Source: Pisolithus tinctorius
Lineage: Eukaryota > Basidiomycota > Agaricomycetes > Boletales > Pisolithaceae
DNA length: 64,000 bases
Reading direction: 5' to 3'
NCBI GenBank assembly: GCA_024663395.1
Contig: JANFAH010000001.1
Location: 3,348,001-3,412,000 of the forward strand
Shown: positions 12,041-24,400 of the stretch, piece by piece
Position numbering within the stretch: position 1 is the stretch's first letter
Layout: the number at the start of each line of letters is the position of its first letter
Made by a program: the position numbers and the translations under genes
The notes under the pieces: model-generated
Seen by the model: only the letters and a program-made list of their open reading frames with translations
The model's database searches: none
What the model was told of the DNA's origin: nothing

Positions 12041-13021
12041 TTGATATTGGATTGCTTTTCCTCACTTGCCCTGCCACAACGGAAATTACCTATTTAAGTC
12101 ATTTTCCAGACAGCAATCAAGTCGGGTGGTCCAAGCACCAGGAGGTGCCACCCGCGTAGAAAAGTGAGCCACTCGGCTAGAAAACATATGACAGATTGGG
12201 TAGAAAAGTTGGATTGCGTCGAGAAGGTTTCGAAAATTGCCGTTGTTGGTAATTGAGGTTACCAGGTAAAGCGGACTAAGCCAGACATCCCAAGGAGGTA
12301 GTGAACCATGCAACACATGAGAGTTGCTGTATGGAAAGGTTGTCATTGGACGGCAACAAGTATTCGCATGCCCTAAGCAGAAGTCTGAATATGACACGAC
12401 CACCAGCGACTCGATAACTTGGAACTATCGTCAAAGTATAAGTGAAGCAAAGTTCCGAAAACTCGCCTTGAACTCCGCAAAGAGAGGGCCGACCGGAATG
12501 ATCTAGGACAGTCGACAAATTATCTAGGAACCGCTTTCATAAATTGCTCTTTGAAGGCGGCGAAAAAAAACGCAATTGATAACTTTAGTGTGTAAAAGAC
12601 CGAAACGTTGCAAAATGAAAGCATAGTTGAAGTCACTGGCTTGCCCCTACTCGAGCAATTGTCAGATAAAGCTGACAATGAGACACCCTGACACATGGAA
12701 GCGCCCTCGGGAATAATCGCGCCATTAAAACGAGCAAGTTGTTTGAATGTTACAACTTTATGAATAGATACTTGGCCATCTGGAATGACTGGGTCGTGTG
12801 GTTTGGAGCGCGAGCGGCGGACGAGGATAGGATGCTGGACACTCCGAAAACACTCGGGCGAGGAAGGCGTCGTGAAGAGATAGAAGGTCGGCATGGACGC
12901 CATACTAGCCAGACACCTACAAACGCAGGAATTGAGCAGCCTTGGGTCGAAAAATCCAGAGTCCATTTGTGTTCAGAACCCATCCCATAGTTATTATCGC
13001 ACGGAGCAGAGATGTATGGGA
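12041..13021. other. Intergenic, nothing recognised
   Basis: Roughly 1 kb between the zinc-finger gene and the small DUF4536-like gene. Several short frames exist on both strands (for example 12520-12966 minus), but none has recognisable domains, splice structure or repeated counterparts. Confidence 0.5.
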
Positions 13022-13361
13022 TTACATATGCCATCTCATCACGCTCCCTATCAAAAAACCTAACATAATGTTAAAGCCGGTCAATTCTTGGAGTTCCAAT
13101 TCCTCGCACGCAATCAAGAAAGTAGACATGGAGGGCAGGCGGGTAAGGACGCGAGGACTCACATATTCCGACCCCACCCATTATTCTCTTCCCGATTATG
13201 CTCCCAGGAGCACTGGCACGCGATGCGTGCAAAGCGTACAGTCCTGTCGCAGCAAAGGCAGTGCTTCCAATAATCTTGCACGTTAAACAATCCTTCTCGA
13301 AGGGCGACTCCTGGGTGGTTGGTGACGTCGGCACGGCCAATGTTTCGCGTTCGTTTTTCAT
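13022..13361 (-). CDS. Small DUF4536/DMAC1-like membrane protein, two exons
   Basis: Exons 13361-13163 and 13059-13022 (minus) join into 78 codons plus stop. The protein has a short acidic/Thr-rich head, the conserved FEKDCLTCKIIGSTAFAATG block with a CxxC pair, a first hydrophobic helix (GSTAFAATGLYALHAS), the loop APGSIIGKRIMGG, and a second helix formed across the junction that ends FLIGSVMRWHM. This matches the short fungal relatives of DMAC1 (distal membrane-arm assembly component 1), which sit in the inner mitochondrial membrane. The intron has a GTGAGT donor and a TTAG acceptor and restores the helix exactly. ATG 13361 is chosen because it directly precedes the conserved block at family-like spacing; a Leu/Met start further upstream is possible. 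Confidence 0.72.
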
Positions 13362-14200
13362 GACACTCTTTGAAGTTGGCGGCGGAAGAACTTTCCTGTT
13401 GTGCAACACAAATAACGGTGTCGGCGATCGGGAGTTCCTCGTCTATGGCACCTGAGCGTGCTGGGCCCCCCTAAAAACCACTGACGAAGGAAGAATAGAC
13501 TAATACACCGACTGGGCTCCAATTTGTGAAATCGCCATGTTTGCTTAAATACAGTAACACATTTGCGCCGGGACTTCGAACACCAGTAGTACTTGCCCCA
13601 CGATAGAGAAACAGTGACCCCGAGAACACCACCAACTTACTCTGCCAAAATCAGTGTAGATCCCGGTCAATTCCCAGAACTACTAGTATTCTATGTAAGC
13701 TGAGTCACGAAGCATGACATAGAATGTGTTAGGAATGATGCGTGCGCGGTGACTGATGTTGGAGTGATTAGGTACAAGCGAGGTTGTGCACGAGGGTGCT
13801 CAGTTTAAGACTCAGCATGCTCAGGCAAGGATGCGGGTCGACGAGGTGACGTTCTCGTCTCATAGGGATTCTATCCCCTGTGGTAGCTACCTTATATCTA
13901 CATCGTGTATTTGATATCTCGTCTGTTGGGGTGCGTCCGCCCCTACTCCTGCCTTTGTATTTTTCACTTTGTTTGTCCCCCTCTTGGGGTTATGACATAT
14001 ATCCCACGCTCTCTGTGCGTCATCATTTCCTTATTTGGGTGTGATGGCGGGTTGGTATTCCTACAGAATGTAGTCCATGTTCAAGTAAGCGAAGTGGTCC
14101 ACATGCCTTGCCTCAGCCCACTTTGCTGCATGCAGAACCTGTGCCTCCAGCCCTCGTATACTGTCTCTGATCCTTTTCACCTTTTGCCACGAGTACTGGA
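13362..14200. other. Intergenic plus undetermined left end of YR retrotransposon E
   Basis: The 5' end of element E must lie here, since its gag starts at 14201, but I could not find the split direct repeat expected of Ngaro/DIRS elements. The part from about 13860 is richer in pyrimidine runs and differs in texture from the sequence to its left. No gene was recognised. Confidence 0.4.
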
Positions 14201-14760
14201 ATGGAGGACCCCAATCAGGCAGTCCAACCTGACTTCTCTACTGCTGAGTACAATGAGGCACGATTATGACTAATCAGTGACACTGTAGACAACGCTCAAG
14301 CAGCCCGTATTCTCGGATCCCTCTGGGAAATTAACAACAACAGGGAGAAAGTGATCTGGGCAGCACACAAAGCTGAGGAAATGTGCAGAGCACAGGAAGC
14401 AGAGGAGCATGCCACCAAAGAATGAGCTGAACTACAATGCCATGTGCATGAGGAAGAAGAAGCGCTACGACTCAAGGAGCACAAGAAATACAAGGCCAAG
14501 TTCATGCCCATCCACAACATCAAAGCCCCCACTGGGCCAGTTAACATCCCTGCCCCCTATGCCTTTCACAAACTCCTCAAGGGAGAGTATTGTGAACTCT
14601 ACTTTTTCACTAATGCTGGGCTTGCTGAAGCAGAATCCTTTAACCCATCAGTCGACAATGAAGCCCTAACACTGCTAAAGACAGACAATGGCCAACACCT
14701 CTGGGTCCCTGCTTCAGCCTCCAGGGACAAGGCGTCCGTAATCAAAGACGAAGACCTTAC
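14201..14760 (+). pseudogene. YR-element Gag-like protein, N-terminal part
   Basis: The frame starts at ATG 14201 (MEDPNQAV) and runs to the K insertion. Two in-frame stops, TGA at 14267-14269 and 14423-14425, both fit CGA arginine codons (RL-R-LISD and KE-R-AELQ). The middle is an acidic/basic helix likely to coil (KAEEMCRAQEAEEHATKE; HEEEEALRLKEHKKYKAK). It is followed by the block YAFHKLLKGEYCELYFFTN, which belongs to a Gag-like protein common in mushroom genomes. The C-terminal part is at 45523. Confidence 0.72.
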
Positions 14761-15406
14761 TGTTATGCCGACGACTCGTATTGTGCCACGAATCAAGTGC
14801 GATGAAGCACAAGCACGTGACTGCACGAGAGTGGCGCGTAATTTAACTTCACTAGCGGCGGAACACTAGTCTTGGCCAACCGAAGTCGTACTGACAAGTC
14901 CTTGTTGGTACAACGCGCAGAGCTAAGGGTGGTTGCAAAGTAGGTTTCGAATGAGGGACTAGTACGATACATGCGGGTTTATATACGTATGTACAGTACC
15001 GCGGGTCAAACATTCGAATACTCGTATAGTTGTTCACCCGAGTCCAAACAAGGCAAGACGGAGTCATTGCGATGCGGGCACAAGGGTGAATGTGGGGGTG
15101 AATGAGGGACTAACCACGTATATGTAAAACAAGCGGAGCATTCGCCCGGGGTGAACATGTCACGTGACTGCGTGGATCAGGGCCACCAGCGGATCACGGA
15201 AGGAAGGGGAAGCGGACGTAATGTCCGGATATAGTACAATGCGGGGTTGACAGGGGTCAACCATAAAAGGAAACAGAAAGGAGAAAACGTACGGAATGCA
15301 AGACATAGTCTTGCGGAGAGACAAGGGAACGTCCCCTGAGGCGGGACGACGCGCGAACAGGCTACGTAACGTCTGCAAAAGGGAGAAATGTGAGCGCAGC
15401 GTAACA
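14761..15406 (-). repeat. 3' LTR of K
   Basis: A 646-bp LTR. Read on the plus strand it begins TGTTATGCC and ends GCGTAACA, so both strands show TG...CA ends. The duplicated target CTTAC abuts it on the left. Relative to B's 687-bp LTR it lacks some internal sequence near 15090 and differs in many scattered positions, defining a sister subfamily. Confidence 0.9.
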
Positions 15407-15422
15407 TCACCCCCCCCTCAAG
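15407..15422 (-). promoter_or_regulatory. 3' polypurine tract of K
   Basis: On the element strand this is CTTGAGGGGGGGGTGA, immediately upstream of the 3' LTR, the standard site of plus-strand priming. An identical 16-mer lies inside pol at 41176-41191. Confidence 0.75.
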
Positions 15423-15481
15423 ACCTGAGGTCCTCTGAAGGTGGATAGAGGCCCTGTTGCACCCAGGAGCGGATTTCTGAG

Positions 15482-16882
15482 TTAGTTGCTACCGCGAGCT
15501 GGGCAGTTAGACGACCAATGTCCAAGGCATGAACATCGGTAACAGGCGAATTGGTGGAGGGGATGCTGCCAATCGACGGGAACGAGCCCACCAAGTTCTC
15601 TTTTGCTGAGGGCGGAGATAGGTACAGGGACGAAGGGAGCTGCTGGTAGAGCTCTTGATGTCTGAGTAGCGTTAAAGATGGCTCTTCCAGCGGTGTCACC
15701 CCAGGCCTGGGTGAAGAAGTCGAGCCAGTCACGGGGGGATCCGTTGAACGGGACGGATGCGAGCGAGTCCGCGACGGCTTGAAAGTGTTCTCGACCCTGG
15801 CCTGGTATAATCTTCTCCCAGCAATCGTGACACCTCGTTTCGACATCTCCAACAGCCTCTCTGCTTCCTCCGGATCCATGTTGTACTGACCTTCTGAGAC
15901 CGGTTTCTTCTCCCATGATCTTCCGTGCTTCTTTTCTGTCAGGGTCCGAAGGTAGGCCTGATCTTCCAGACACTGCTTGATGCGTCAGAGGGAGGAGCCC
16001 ACAGACCACGACGTCGACGGGAGTTCGGCCGAGAAAGGCTCGAAAGGAAGAGATGAGGGAGGGGCCATAGTCTTCGTGGACGATCTTGATGACAGCCTCT
16101 TGTGTTTTCAGGGTTTCCTGGAGGATGGCAGAGTTGGCTTTGTCGATGTCTTCGTATGTATGTGCTTCGAAACTCCCTTCTGCCATAGCCACCTGGTCAT
16201 GAACGCGCTTACCGATTATTTCTGAGCTTCTGAAGATTTTAGACAGCACCTGTAGATGCTCGTGGCATTCTCCTGCTCTCCATCCGTGTGATTCCCACCG
16301 CTCGAAGTCGTTAAGCAGCTGCACATAACCGAGGAAGATGCTTGCCTCGGGAGCCACCCATTTTCCGGTGGAGGGGGCCACAGGTGTGACTGAGGGGGCT
16401 GAGAGGACGGCCAGTGTGACTGAAGGTGCTGGAGCGGATGGGCCAGCACGAGGGAGTGGGGAGGGGGATCTGTAACCGGCCTGGGAGAGCAGGGGGGTAT
16501 TGCAGGCTCTGAAAGTGGGGTCATAGCAAGGCTCGGGTGGTCCGGAGTGAGCTTTGGACTTTCCCTTGTGGGCGTCCTTGCAAGCTCGTTGCGTAGCGGG
16601 GACCGAGCGGATGACCGGGTATGGGTAAGGGCGTGTGGCGGAGGCGATGGAGTCATGAAGGGGTTGGTAGGTACCGCCATGTGAGGAGTTGGCAGATACC
16701 ACGGGGGATATGGGACGTACCACTCCGGGGGAGCGTACTGGTGGTTCTGAGAGGCGAGGTGGGGAACTGGCATAGCGATGGAAGTAGGGACGGGAAGGGT
16801 TGTAGGGTTCGTCAATGTTGGCATGGAAGTCATTGTCGAAATAATCGGAGCCAGGGTTTTCAGTGTTGGGGGTGTAGGACAT
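15482..16882 (-). CDS. K ORF3: post-pol protein with C-terminal CCHC zinc knuckle
   Basis: A 466-residue frame starting at ATG 16882, six bases after the pol stop, and ending shortly before the polypurine tract. The N-terminal half is Pro/Ser/Arg-rich. The middle is likely helical (ASIFLGYVQLLNDFERWESH; DQVAMAEGSFEAHTYEDIDK). The C-terminus ends in CYRCSCLGHWSSNC, an exact CX2CX4HX4C knuckle. Copy B has the same ORF at the same place (30646-32043), with substitutions concentrated outside the helical and knuckle regions. It is not the canonical Gag, which sits upstream of pol with its own knuckle. Function unknown; nucleic-acid binding is inferred from the knuckle only. Confidence 0.75.
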   Translation of the reverse strand: MSYTPNTENPGSDYFDNDFHANIDEPYNPSRPYFHRYASSPPRLSEPPVRSPGVVRPISPVVSANSSHGGTYQPLHDSIASATRPYPYPVIRSVPATQRACKDAHKGKSKAHSGPPEPCYDPTFRACNTPLLSQAGYRSPSPLPRAGPSAPAPSVTLAVLSAPSVTPVAPSTGKWVAPEASIFLGYVQLLNDFERWESHGWRAGECHEHLQVLSKIFRSSEIIGKRVHDQVAMAEGSFEAHTYEDIDKANSAILQETLKTQEAVIKIVHEDYGPSLISSFRAFLGRTPVDVVVCGLLPLTHQAVSGRSGLPSDPDRKEARKIMGEETGLRRSVQHGSGGSREAVGDVETRCHDCWEKIIPGQGREHFQAVADSLASVPFNGSPRDWLDFFTQAWGDTAGRAIFNATQTSRALPAAPFVPVPISALSKRELGGLVPVDWQHPLHQFACYRCSCLGHWSSNCPARGSN

Positions 16883-16888
16883 AGCGGG

Positions 16889-17676
16889 TTAGAGGCTATG
16901 GACGCGCTTGTACTCCCTGAGAACCTCTGGCGCATTTATAAGGTTGTCCTCGCTTTCCCAGCTGTTTTGGGAGTGCGGGTAACCGAGCCATTTGACAAGG
17001 TAGAGGTATTTTTGCCGTGGGACCACCCCGGGCTCTTTAGACAATGACTTGACCTTGCGCGCACGTTTGTGTTTAAGTATAGCCTCGACTTCCCATTTGT
17101 TCTCATCTCCTACCAATTCCAGTGGAGGCGGGGGTTGTGCCGGGCCATATTCGTGCATTTTGACGAAAGGAGTAAGTTTTGACGCGTGGAAGACGGGGTG
17201 TATCTGCCAGCTAGGAGGTAGCTGCAGCTTGTAGGCGACCAGGCTGATCTGTTTGGAAATTGCAAATGGGCCGTGACATCAGGGTGCAAGCTTCTTTGAC
17301 GGAACGTCCCTTTTTAGGTCAGAAGCGTCAAGCCAAACCTTATCTCCTACGGAGAACTCCATATAAGTCCCTTTCGATCTCATCTTCATTAGTTCCTGCA
17401 CTTCCTTATGAGCGATTATCGTGGCGTCCCGATTGGTGGCCAACTGCTCAAGTCGATCGCCCACGAGCGACTCCTGCAGGGGTTGTCCCATAGGGTAGGG
17501 AGCGGGATCGAAGCCGTACATAAGCGAGTAAGGCGACTGGTTGTGGGACGAGTGTACATGCGAGTTATGTGCCATTTGTGCATCAGGAAGTTTTGTGTGC
17601 CAGTTGTGAGGGTCCGTGTCTGCGTACATGCGGAGGTAGGTCCCAACCTCCTGGTTTACACGTTCGGCCTCGCCGT
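16889..17676 (-). pseudogene. K pol, C-terminal part (integrase end, chromodomain)
   Basis: Starting at the A insertion point, the minus strand reads GEAERVNQEVGTYLRMYADT, the integrase C-terminus, then the SVGDKVWLDASDLKRD segment. A TGA at 17279-17281 follows; B has CGA in the identical position. It continues with a chromodomain ending YLVKWLGYPHSQNSWE and stops at 16889. Chromodomains guide chromoviruses to marked heterochromatin. The upstream pol is at 40369-43190. Confidence 0.85.
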
Positions 17677-17835
17677 TGGAGTAGGGGGGCCAGGGGGACA
17701 GGAGACGAGGACACAGCCACATCGGCTTAGTCAGATGGAGGTAGACACAGACATGGACATGTTTAGTAGATACATCATCAGACAGCTGACGACGACCTCA
17801 TCTCATCGCTGGGGAAGCTCTCTCCCACTGCTCCA
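17677..17835 (+). repeat. 5' LTR of A
   Basis: A short 159-bp LTR with ends TGGAG...CTCCA. Differences from the right LTR are mostly transitions at CpG or TpG/CpA (for example CAGATGG against CAGACGG). Confidence 0.85.
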
Positions 17836-17838
17836 TCT

Positions 17839-17856
17839 TGGTGACGAGCATGCGAT
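17839..17856 (+). promoter_or_regulatory. Primer binding site of A
   Basis: TGGTGACGAGCATGCGAT starts three bases after the 5' LTR and opens with TGG, the complement of a tRNA CCA end. The implied primer tRNA would end ...CTCGTCACCA; I do not assign the isoacceptor. Confidence 0.55.
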
Positions 17857-18078
17857 CCAACTCAAGTGAACCGCTAAACAGACAGCACAACACCGCACCG
17901 CAACACCGAACAGACACCGTACCGAACCGTCACCGACTGAACGCAAGGCATCCGCACGACCAACACGTGGAGGAGGATATAAAACAGAACAAGCTGAGTA
18001 GAAAATCCTCAAACTAACCGCTGCACCGCTACCAAACTGCCTAACAGGAACCAACCACGCAACGCTCTGGGCCGTTTC

Positions 18079-19575
18079 GTGACCAGGCGTACACCCGACA
18101 GCTCACCATCGTGGTCGCCACTTGGAACGTCGCACAACAGTGACTATTCATTCCCATCAGAATCACAAACGTCAGAGAATGCACCATCGCCCCTATGGGA
18201 TTACCTGTCCGTAGACAACACACTGGACACCGGAACAGACAACAAGTACACTAGCAGATACGACTTATGGGTAGCGTTCCCAACGCTAGCACTACCGACC
18301 CCACCAGCCTCATCCACAGAACCCCGACGCACCAGAGAATGAACACATTCGGCCCCAGTAGCGGCATTCCCACACTCGCTCTCAGACCCAGAGCAGTCAG
18401 CCCCACAAAATACCATACCCCCAGCTGTACTCCCACCCCCAACACATCTAGCAGCACTCCCAGCACCTCCACCCACAACAGCCACAGCCCCAGCGCAATG
18501 ACCAAGAAGAATGGTGGAAGCAGTCCCTCTCTTCTACAGAGATCGGGCGGAGACAGAAAATGCCAGCAACTTCATCAAGGCGTTCAATCGCAGTATGCTG
18601 TTCCTAAACCCACTCTCCACCGACACACAGAAGATCCAAGCACTGGCAAACTACCTAGGAACAGGGTCGCCAGCAGAACGCTGGTATGATGACCTCACGG
18701 CAACCCAACGAGCCAGCTGGGACGACATAGTCAAAGCGTTCAACGACAGGTGGCCCACAACAAAGAGTGCAACCCTGACATTGGAAGAATACCAGACTGA
18801 ACTACTTGATCACAAAATGGCAGAGGAAGATGTAGGAGCAATCAAAACAGTAGGACATCAGAAGGTGTGGGTGCACGTAAAGTGGGTGGAAGAAGTGATG
18901 GAGCTTGCAAGACTAGCAAAAATCGAGAGCGGACCTACACTGATATGGCAAGTCAAGAAACAGCTCCCCAAGGCGGTCAGGAAACTACTAGACAAAGAAT
19001 ACACGACATGGAAAAAGTTCACGGATGATGTGAAGGATTTGAGCATGTCGAAACTGAAGCAGGAGCGTGAGGAGATAGAAGAGAGGAAGAGGAAAGATGA
19101 GGAACGGGACTCGAGACTAATGCAAAAACTGGAGGCAACCAAGAGAGCAACAATGGCAGACATCACAGCGCAACTCCAGCGACTCACGATTGGACAAGTA
19201 GCAGTATCCCATACCAGCCCCCGAGCCTCACCGTTGATGACACACCCAAACACACAATTCACACTCCAACAGACGCCAAGACGCAATACGCCATACAACC
19301 AGCCCACCAAGGAAGTGAAGGAGATCGTACGGAAAGGGTTAGAGCAAGTTCCACACCACCCCGATGACGAGGAAGGACAGAGGAAGTACACAGCACAGCT
19401 CACAGCGTGGATCACGAAACATGGAGACTCAGTGCGGGTCACTGAATACACACTGTACCCCCTCAAACCTGGAACAGCGATGGTATGCTCAGGAGAGTGC
19501 TTCAGATGTGGAACGCACGGGCACGGAAGCAGGGATTGCCCAACTGCTGAAGGCGATGCGTCCAGGCTGAGCCGC
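18079..19575 (+). pseudogene. Gag of element A (main part), two TGA stops, split by F
   Basis: One frame runs from about 18079 to the F insertion, with TGA at 18340-18342 (RE-stop-TH) and 18499-18501 (AQ-stop-PRR); each fits CGA. The long intact part begins near 18511 with a capsid-like region (LFYRDRAETENASNFIKAF; TGSPAERWYDDL; WDDIVKAFNDRWP). A charged coiled-coil stretch follows (KLKQEREEIEERKRKDEERD), then a CCHC knuckle CFRCGTHGHGSRDC near 19500. F is inserted 15 codons later; the frame resumes at 27875 with NETVWRVLCNR and ends at a TGA at 27996-27998. Confidence 0.82.
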
Positions 19576-20037
19576 TGTAGGAATAGGTAAAATAGATGTA
19601 CCTATAATGGTAATAGTCAGTAATGGGCGAGTTTAGTGCTCGACCCAAAAGGGAGGTTCTCTCTGGAGAAAGAAGTGTAGTAAAAAGTAAAAAAAATGTG
19701 AACTAAAAAAAAGATACTTAGCTGTGCCTGTCTAATACTCTTGCCAGTCCTCCTGGCACTTTGGGTACTCCCCAAAGTAATAAATCTTACTTCAAAAACT
19801 CGCCAAAATGTGAGACTAAATCACCCTACTACTGAGGGCCTGTGACATGTACTGGTTGTTATGGTAAACTGAACTCGCGTGAACACAGCACACGCGCTTA
19901 GTCAGCAACGCGGCTGCTCGTCACCAAGTCCAGGGGTACAAACACAAAAACAAAGGCAAGAAATAAAACAAGTCCTTCCACCCCTAAACTCCTGACCAAG
20001 ACAGATTCTCCTAGGGAACTCAAACTCATTCCCTACA
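19576..20037 (-). repeat. 3' LTR of F
   Basis: A 462-bp LTR. On the plus strand it runs TGTAGGAATAGG...CATTCCCTACA. AT-rich compared with the other LTRs here, with A-runs near 19690 and 19710. Confidence 0.9.
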
Positions 20038-20736
20038 TCCGAGGGGTGGTTTAGAATTCGACCATCCTCGGTCGCTCTCCTCCTCGCACGAACATCCTCA
20101 TCCTCGCATCTGCTTCCCTCAACCTCACCACATACCCTCATGCCCTTCAAACACAACTCTTCGCCCCTAACCTCCTCACTACTCGAACATGACCCCCTTC
20201 CTTCCCAAAACACGCTCCTAATCTCACTGAACAACCCTCTTCATCCTCAAAACCTTTCGCCCTCGAACACAACCCTTCCCGCCTACAGAGCGCCACCTGG
20301 CCTCTCGAACACACACCCTGCCTCTCGAACACTCCCCTCAAGGCCCAAACCTCGAACCAAAAGATGACGGAGATAATCCCCAGGCAAGCGAACAAGTGAG
20401 TAATAAATCGAGTGCAGAGCGAGTCAATGACAGCTCTTCGAGGCACAGTCTTTGTGCGAAACAGTAACAGAGTGTAATGCAGCTCAGCGGCTGGTACAGC
20501 GGATGCTGGCCCTCTACGAGGCAGCTCGAAGACGTATATATGTACCTAAAACAAACCTCAATCAGTTGTGTATTTACTATCCTTATACACATATGTGCTC
20601 TCGACTACTGCTCGTCCTTAAGACGATTTAGCACCAAGAAAAACAATGGAACTTGAAACTATAAGTCGGGATGAGTAGAATCACCCAAAGGTTAGCATGA
20701 CTCGGTTGAACGACATCACTCGAAGCAAAACTCATT
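20038..20736 (-). other. F 3' untranslated stretch, strand-biased (CT-rich on plus)
   Basis: Between the stop of the giant ORF and the LTR. From about 20060 to 20360 the plus strand is strongly pyrimidine-biased with irregular repeats of CTCGAACAC; read on the element strand it is purine-rich. No coding match was recognised. Confidence 0.5.
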
Positions 20737-21403
20737 TTAAAGAAAACTATATATCAACACTCTCACTGGGACCTTTGCTTCGTCCACTTGTCCCACTCCT
20801 ACTCTCACAGCCCTGACTCCCTGTGCACGCGCACACTTGATTTCTCGTACTTCATCTGGTGGCCGAAGCCCTTGTGCTAAGTTTTGCTGAGCAACTTCAA
20901 GTCGCCCGTCTTCGTTCACTACTTCTTCGCTGCTAGAAACAAAATACTTCAACGTAGTATAAGCTCGAATAATAACAGAACATGTCACCTTCAATCTGTA
21001 GATCCTCAAGCTCTCTTCGATGATAGGTCTTCGACCCCGACGGGTGAAGGTGCTAACTTTGTTCGATCTTGGTCGTCGGCCTTCAACCTCACAGTCGGGT
21101 GGACGAAGTCTTGATGCTAAGTACTGATGAACAGCTTCGAGCCGTCCATCCCCATCGATCACCTTTTCCTTCGCACCAGGGTACCTGTACCTCGCAGTAG
21201 ATAATGTTCGAATCAAAACCGAAAAGGGCACCTTGGCTTCAAATTTCCCTTTCCTGAGTTTCATCAATAGCTCTTCGCACTCTACCCATGAACTCGCGCC
21301 GTCTTCTTTTCCTTCGGATATCAGCAGCTGCGCTTTGACTTTGTTGAGTACCTTAGACCTGTAGATTCGTGAGTAGAACATCATAAAAACGAAAGACAAA
21401 AAC

Positions 21404-24400
21404 GAGCGCCCGGGCTCGGTGCGTGAACCCAAGTCACTTTGAACACATTGTGCGCAACCTCGTCGACTGGGTAAGCGATCTTTACCCCTACTTCGTAGAC
21501 CTTCGCTTAACCTAGAATAACGTAGCCATAAGTAAAACTTTATGGACGAAAAACGAAACATCGAGCCGCCAGGCTCATCTGGTATGGTCCCAATGTCTCT
21601 CGCATGTTGTGCTACTCCTTCCGCCACGGAAGATCGTCGTTGTAGTTCGAGCAGCATTCGTTGTGCTTGCTTAACTGTATGTCTGTGAGTCCTTTGCTCG
21701 AAGTCCATTGTAGACTCTTGTATCATGACCGCCATTCGTCGTAGGTATCCGTTCCCCCTAGAATAACAAGGATGTAAGTAAGGCATCCTAAATTCAAAAC
21801 GAAAATTCGAGCTGTTGAGCTCAGGGTCCGCGCCCATCATGCTTCGCCTCCATCGAACGACGCTTCCTATTTTGTGTGGCGGTCGATCCACATCCAGTCC
21901 TGTCGTTGTTGCTAATATCCACCATGCCGCCTCCCGGTCTTCGCCATCAAACATCTCTTTTCCTTCGACACTGCACTGTAATGTCAGCATTCTTTCTCTC
22001 GTGTACTGTACCCATTCCCCCCACTCGTAGTAGAGCTGTCGAATTGTCTTGTGTAGCTTCGATTTGATAGTCCGGTGTTCGTCCTTGTGTGTTGCTTTGC
22101 ACTTCCACACCGCAGCCACTTGGATGTCGCTCCTACCTCTTCGTAGACACTGAACTTTCCTATAGTAAAGTAGCTGTAAGCGATATGACACAAAACAAAA
22201 GAGAAAGATTGAGCCGTTGAGCTCAGCACATGAATCCTCTATGCATCTCCTCCATCGAAAGCTTGCTGTTGCTTCAAACGACCACCATTCGATGACAAGC
22301 CATACCCTCATCTCATCACATAGCCATTCGTATGTACCCTGTACCTTTAAGTGCGATGGTTTTCGCTCGTACTCGTTGTATACCCTTGTAAAGTCTAAGA
22401 TACCGAATGCTTCTCCACTTGTGATGAAGAACACTTGTCCATCGCTTCGAGAACGGACAATGGGGTCTGTGAGTCCACATGGGTCAAATGGGGTGTTGAA
22501 CGCGGATAGGATGGATTCAGCATTGGGTGTGGGTGCGACATAGGAACTGAGTGTCTGCATCGTGCGGTGATATTCGGTTGTGGCACATATGGGAGGGAGA
22601 GCGCGGTGTAGAGATTCGTTGGGCTTTGCCGTTGCGCCCTCAGGGTCCAGTCTAGGTTCGCTTGACGTGGTAGAACGGTAAGGCAGTAGATTATACGTGT
22701 CGAACAGCTTCTCCAGATAGGGCACTCGCTCGTCGACATTCACGACGTCAGTGCCGATAAATACGACATCTGCGGAACTCGTGTAGACAAGCCTACGGAC
22801 GCCAGCTGCGATAGCTGCATCGATGATGGTTCGGGTGGCTTCGACGTTGGCCTTGGCATAGACGGAGGGGTCTTTCGCGCCTTGCCGCAGTGAGGTATTT
22901 CGTACGATATATATAATGCCCGATTTGTTCAATATATCCAACATGTCCCATTCTTCGGCTTCAATGTCTCCTGGATAAAACGGGACCTCATGATGTCTCT
23001 GCACAATATCCAACACAGAGACGGTATCTCCCCTCACTAGCCATTCGACAGTACGTCGACCCATGAAATGGCCCTGTACTGCCGGTGTGTCGTAGCTCGA
23101 AGAGTCGTCGATACTTTGTAGAAACTTGTACTCCCTGAAATGACAAAGTCATAAGTAAAACACTTCGACGAATAAGCTGAACCTTGGGCCATCGAGCCCA
23201 CTTGGCCTGGTTTCGATACTCCTCGCATCCTGCGCCTCTCGTAGCGACTCAGAGATCCACTGCTGTGCTGCCATTTTCAGCCATCCTCGCGTGCAAGTCT
23301 GTGCAACCTCCTCGAACGCTTCTCTTCGGATGTCTTGTAGCTGTCGTAATTGTCGCACCGTATATTGACATGTTCTTTCTTCGATGACATCGTCTACTCT
23401 AGAATAGTGTACTCGTAAGTAAAACGCCACGAAACAAGAATAAAAACCTGAGCCATTGGGCTCCATATCGATGCTTGTCAGATGTCGTATCCTTGATGAT
23501 TGCCGATGTAGCTTGAACCGTAGCGTTCGTGCCTGTCCTGACCGCTCACCCCATTCGTAGTAGTGCCTTCGCATCTTGTCATGTAGCTTTCCTTCGACAG
23601 TTCTTGGTCTTTCCTCATAGATCATCGTAGTTCCTTGTATCGCAGCTGCTTGGACGTTGGTCGCACTTCGTCGCAACCATCCAATATCCCTAGAGTAAGG
23701 TAAATGTAAGTAGAGTGTTCTAAATTCGGAATGAACCCTTGAGCTGTCATGCTCAGCACTTGCGCTCTTCGCGCCTCGTCTCCACTGTATGGCCATTTTC
23801 TCTTCGCGCGGCCTTCGGTCGGCATCAAGTGCCATCGTCGCCACCACTCGTGCCTGTGTCGACACTGCCATCGCTCGTTCGTAGTCCATCGTTGACCCTC
23901 GAATTGCGATCGCGAGGACCTCCATCGTGCCTCGTCACGTATGTCCATTTGCCCTAGAGTAGGATAGTTGTAAGTAAAACGCTATGAAACCAAAATAAAA
24001 CCTTGAGCCGTCGAGCTCAATACCCGCGCTTGTCGCGCCCCATCTCCTTAAGACGGCTGTTCCAGCCTCGCATGGCTGTCACTCTGAGTCCAGCGCTGTC
24101 ATTGTCCTCACTGCTATTGCTGTAGTCGTTATCGTTGTCATTGTTGTAACCGTCACCGTCGCAGTCGCTAGTCTGTATTCTATTCTCGAGCCTTTGGCTT
24201 GTTCTATCCACTCGCCCCATTCATAGTAACACTGTCGGATCGCTTCGCATAGCTTCTCCTCGACGGTCCACTGTATTTCCACATAGATCTTTGTAGATCC
24301 TCGCACCGCGACGGCTTGGATGTCGCTCAAGCGCCGTCTCGCACTTCTGTTTTTCCTAGAATAGAGTAGACGTAAGTAAAACGATTTAAGTCTGAAACAA

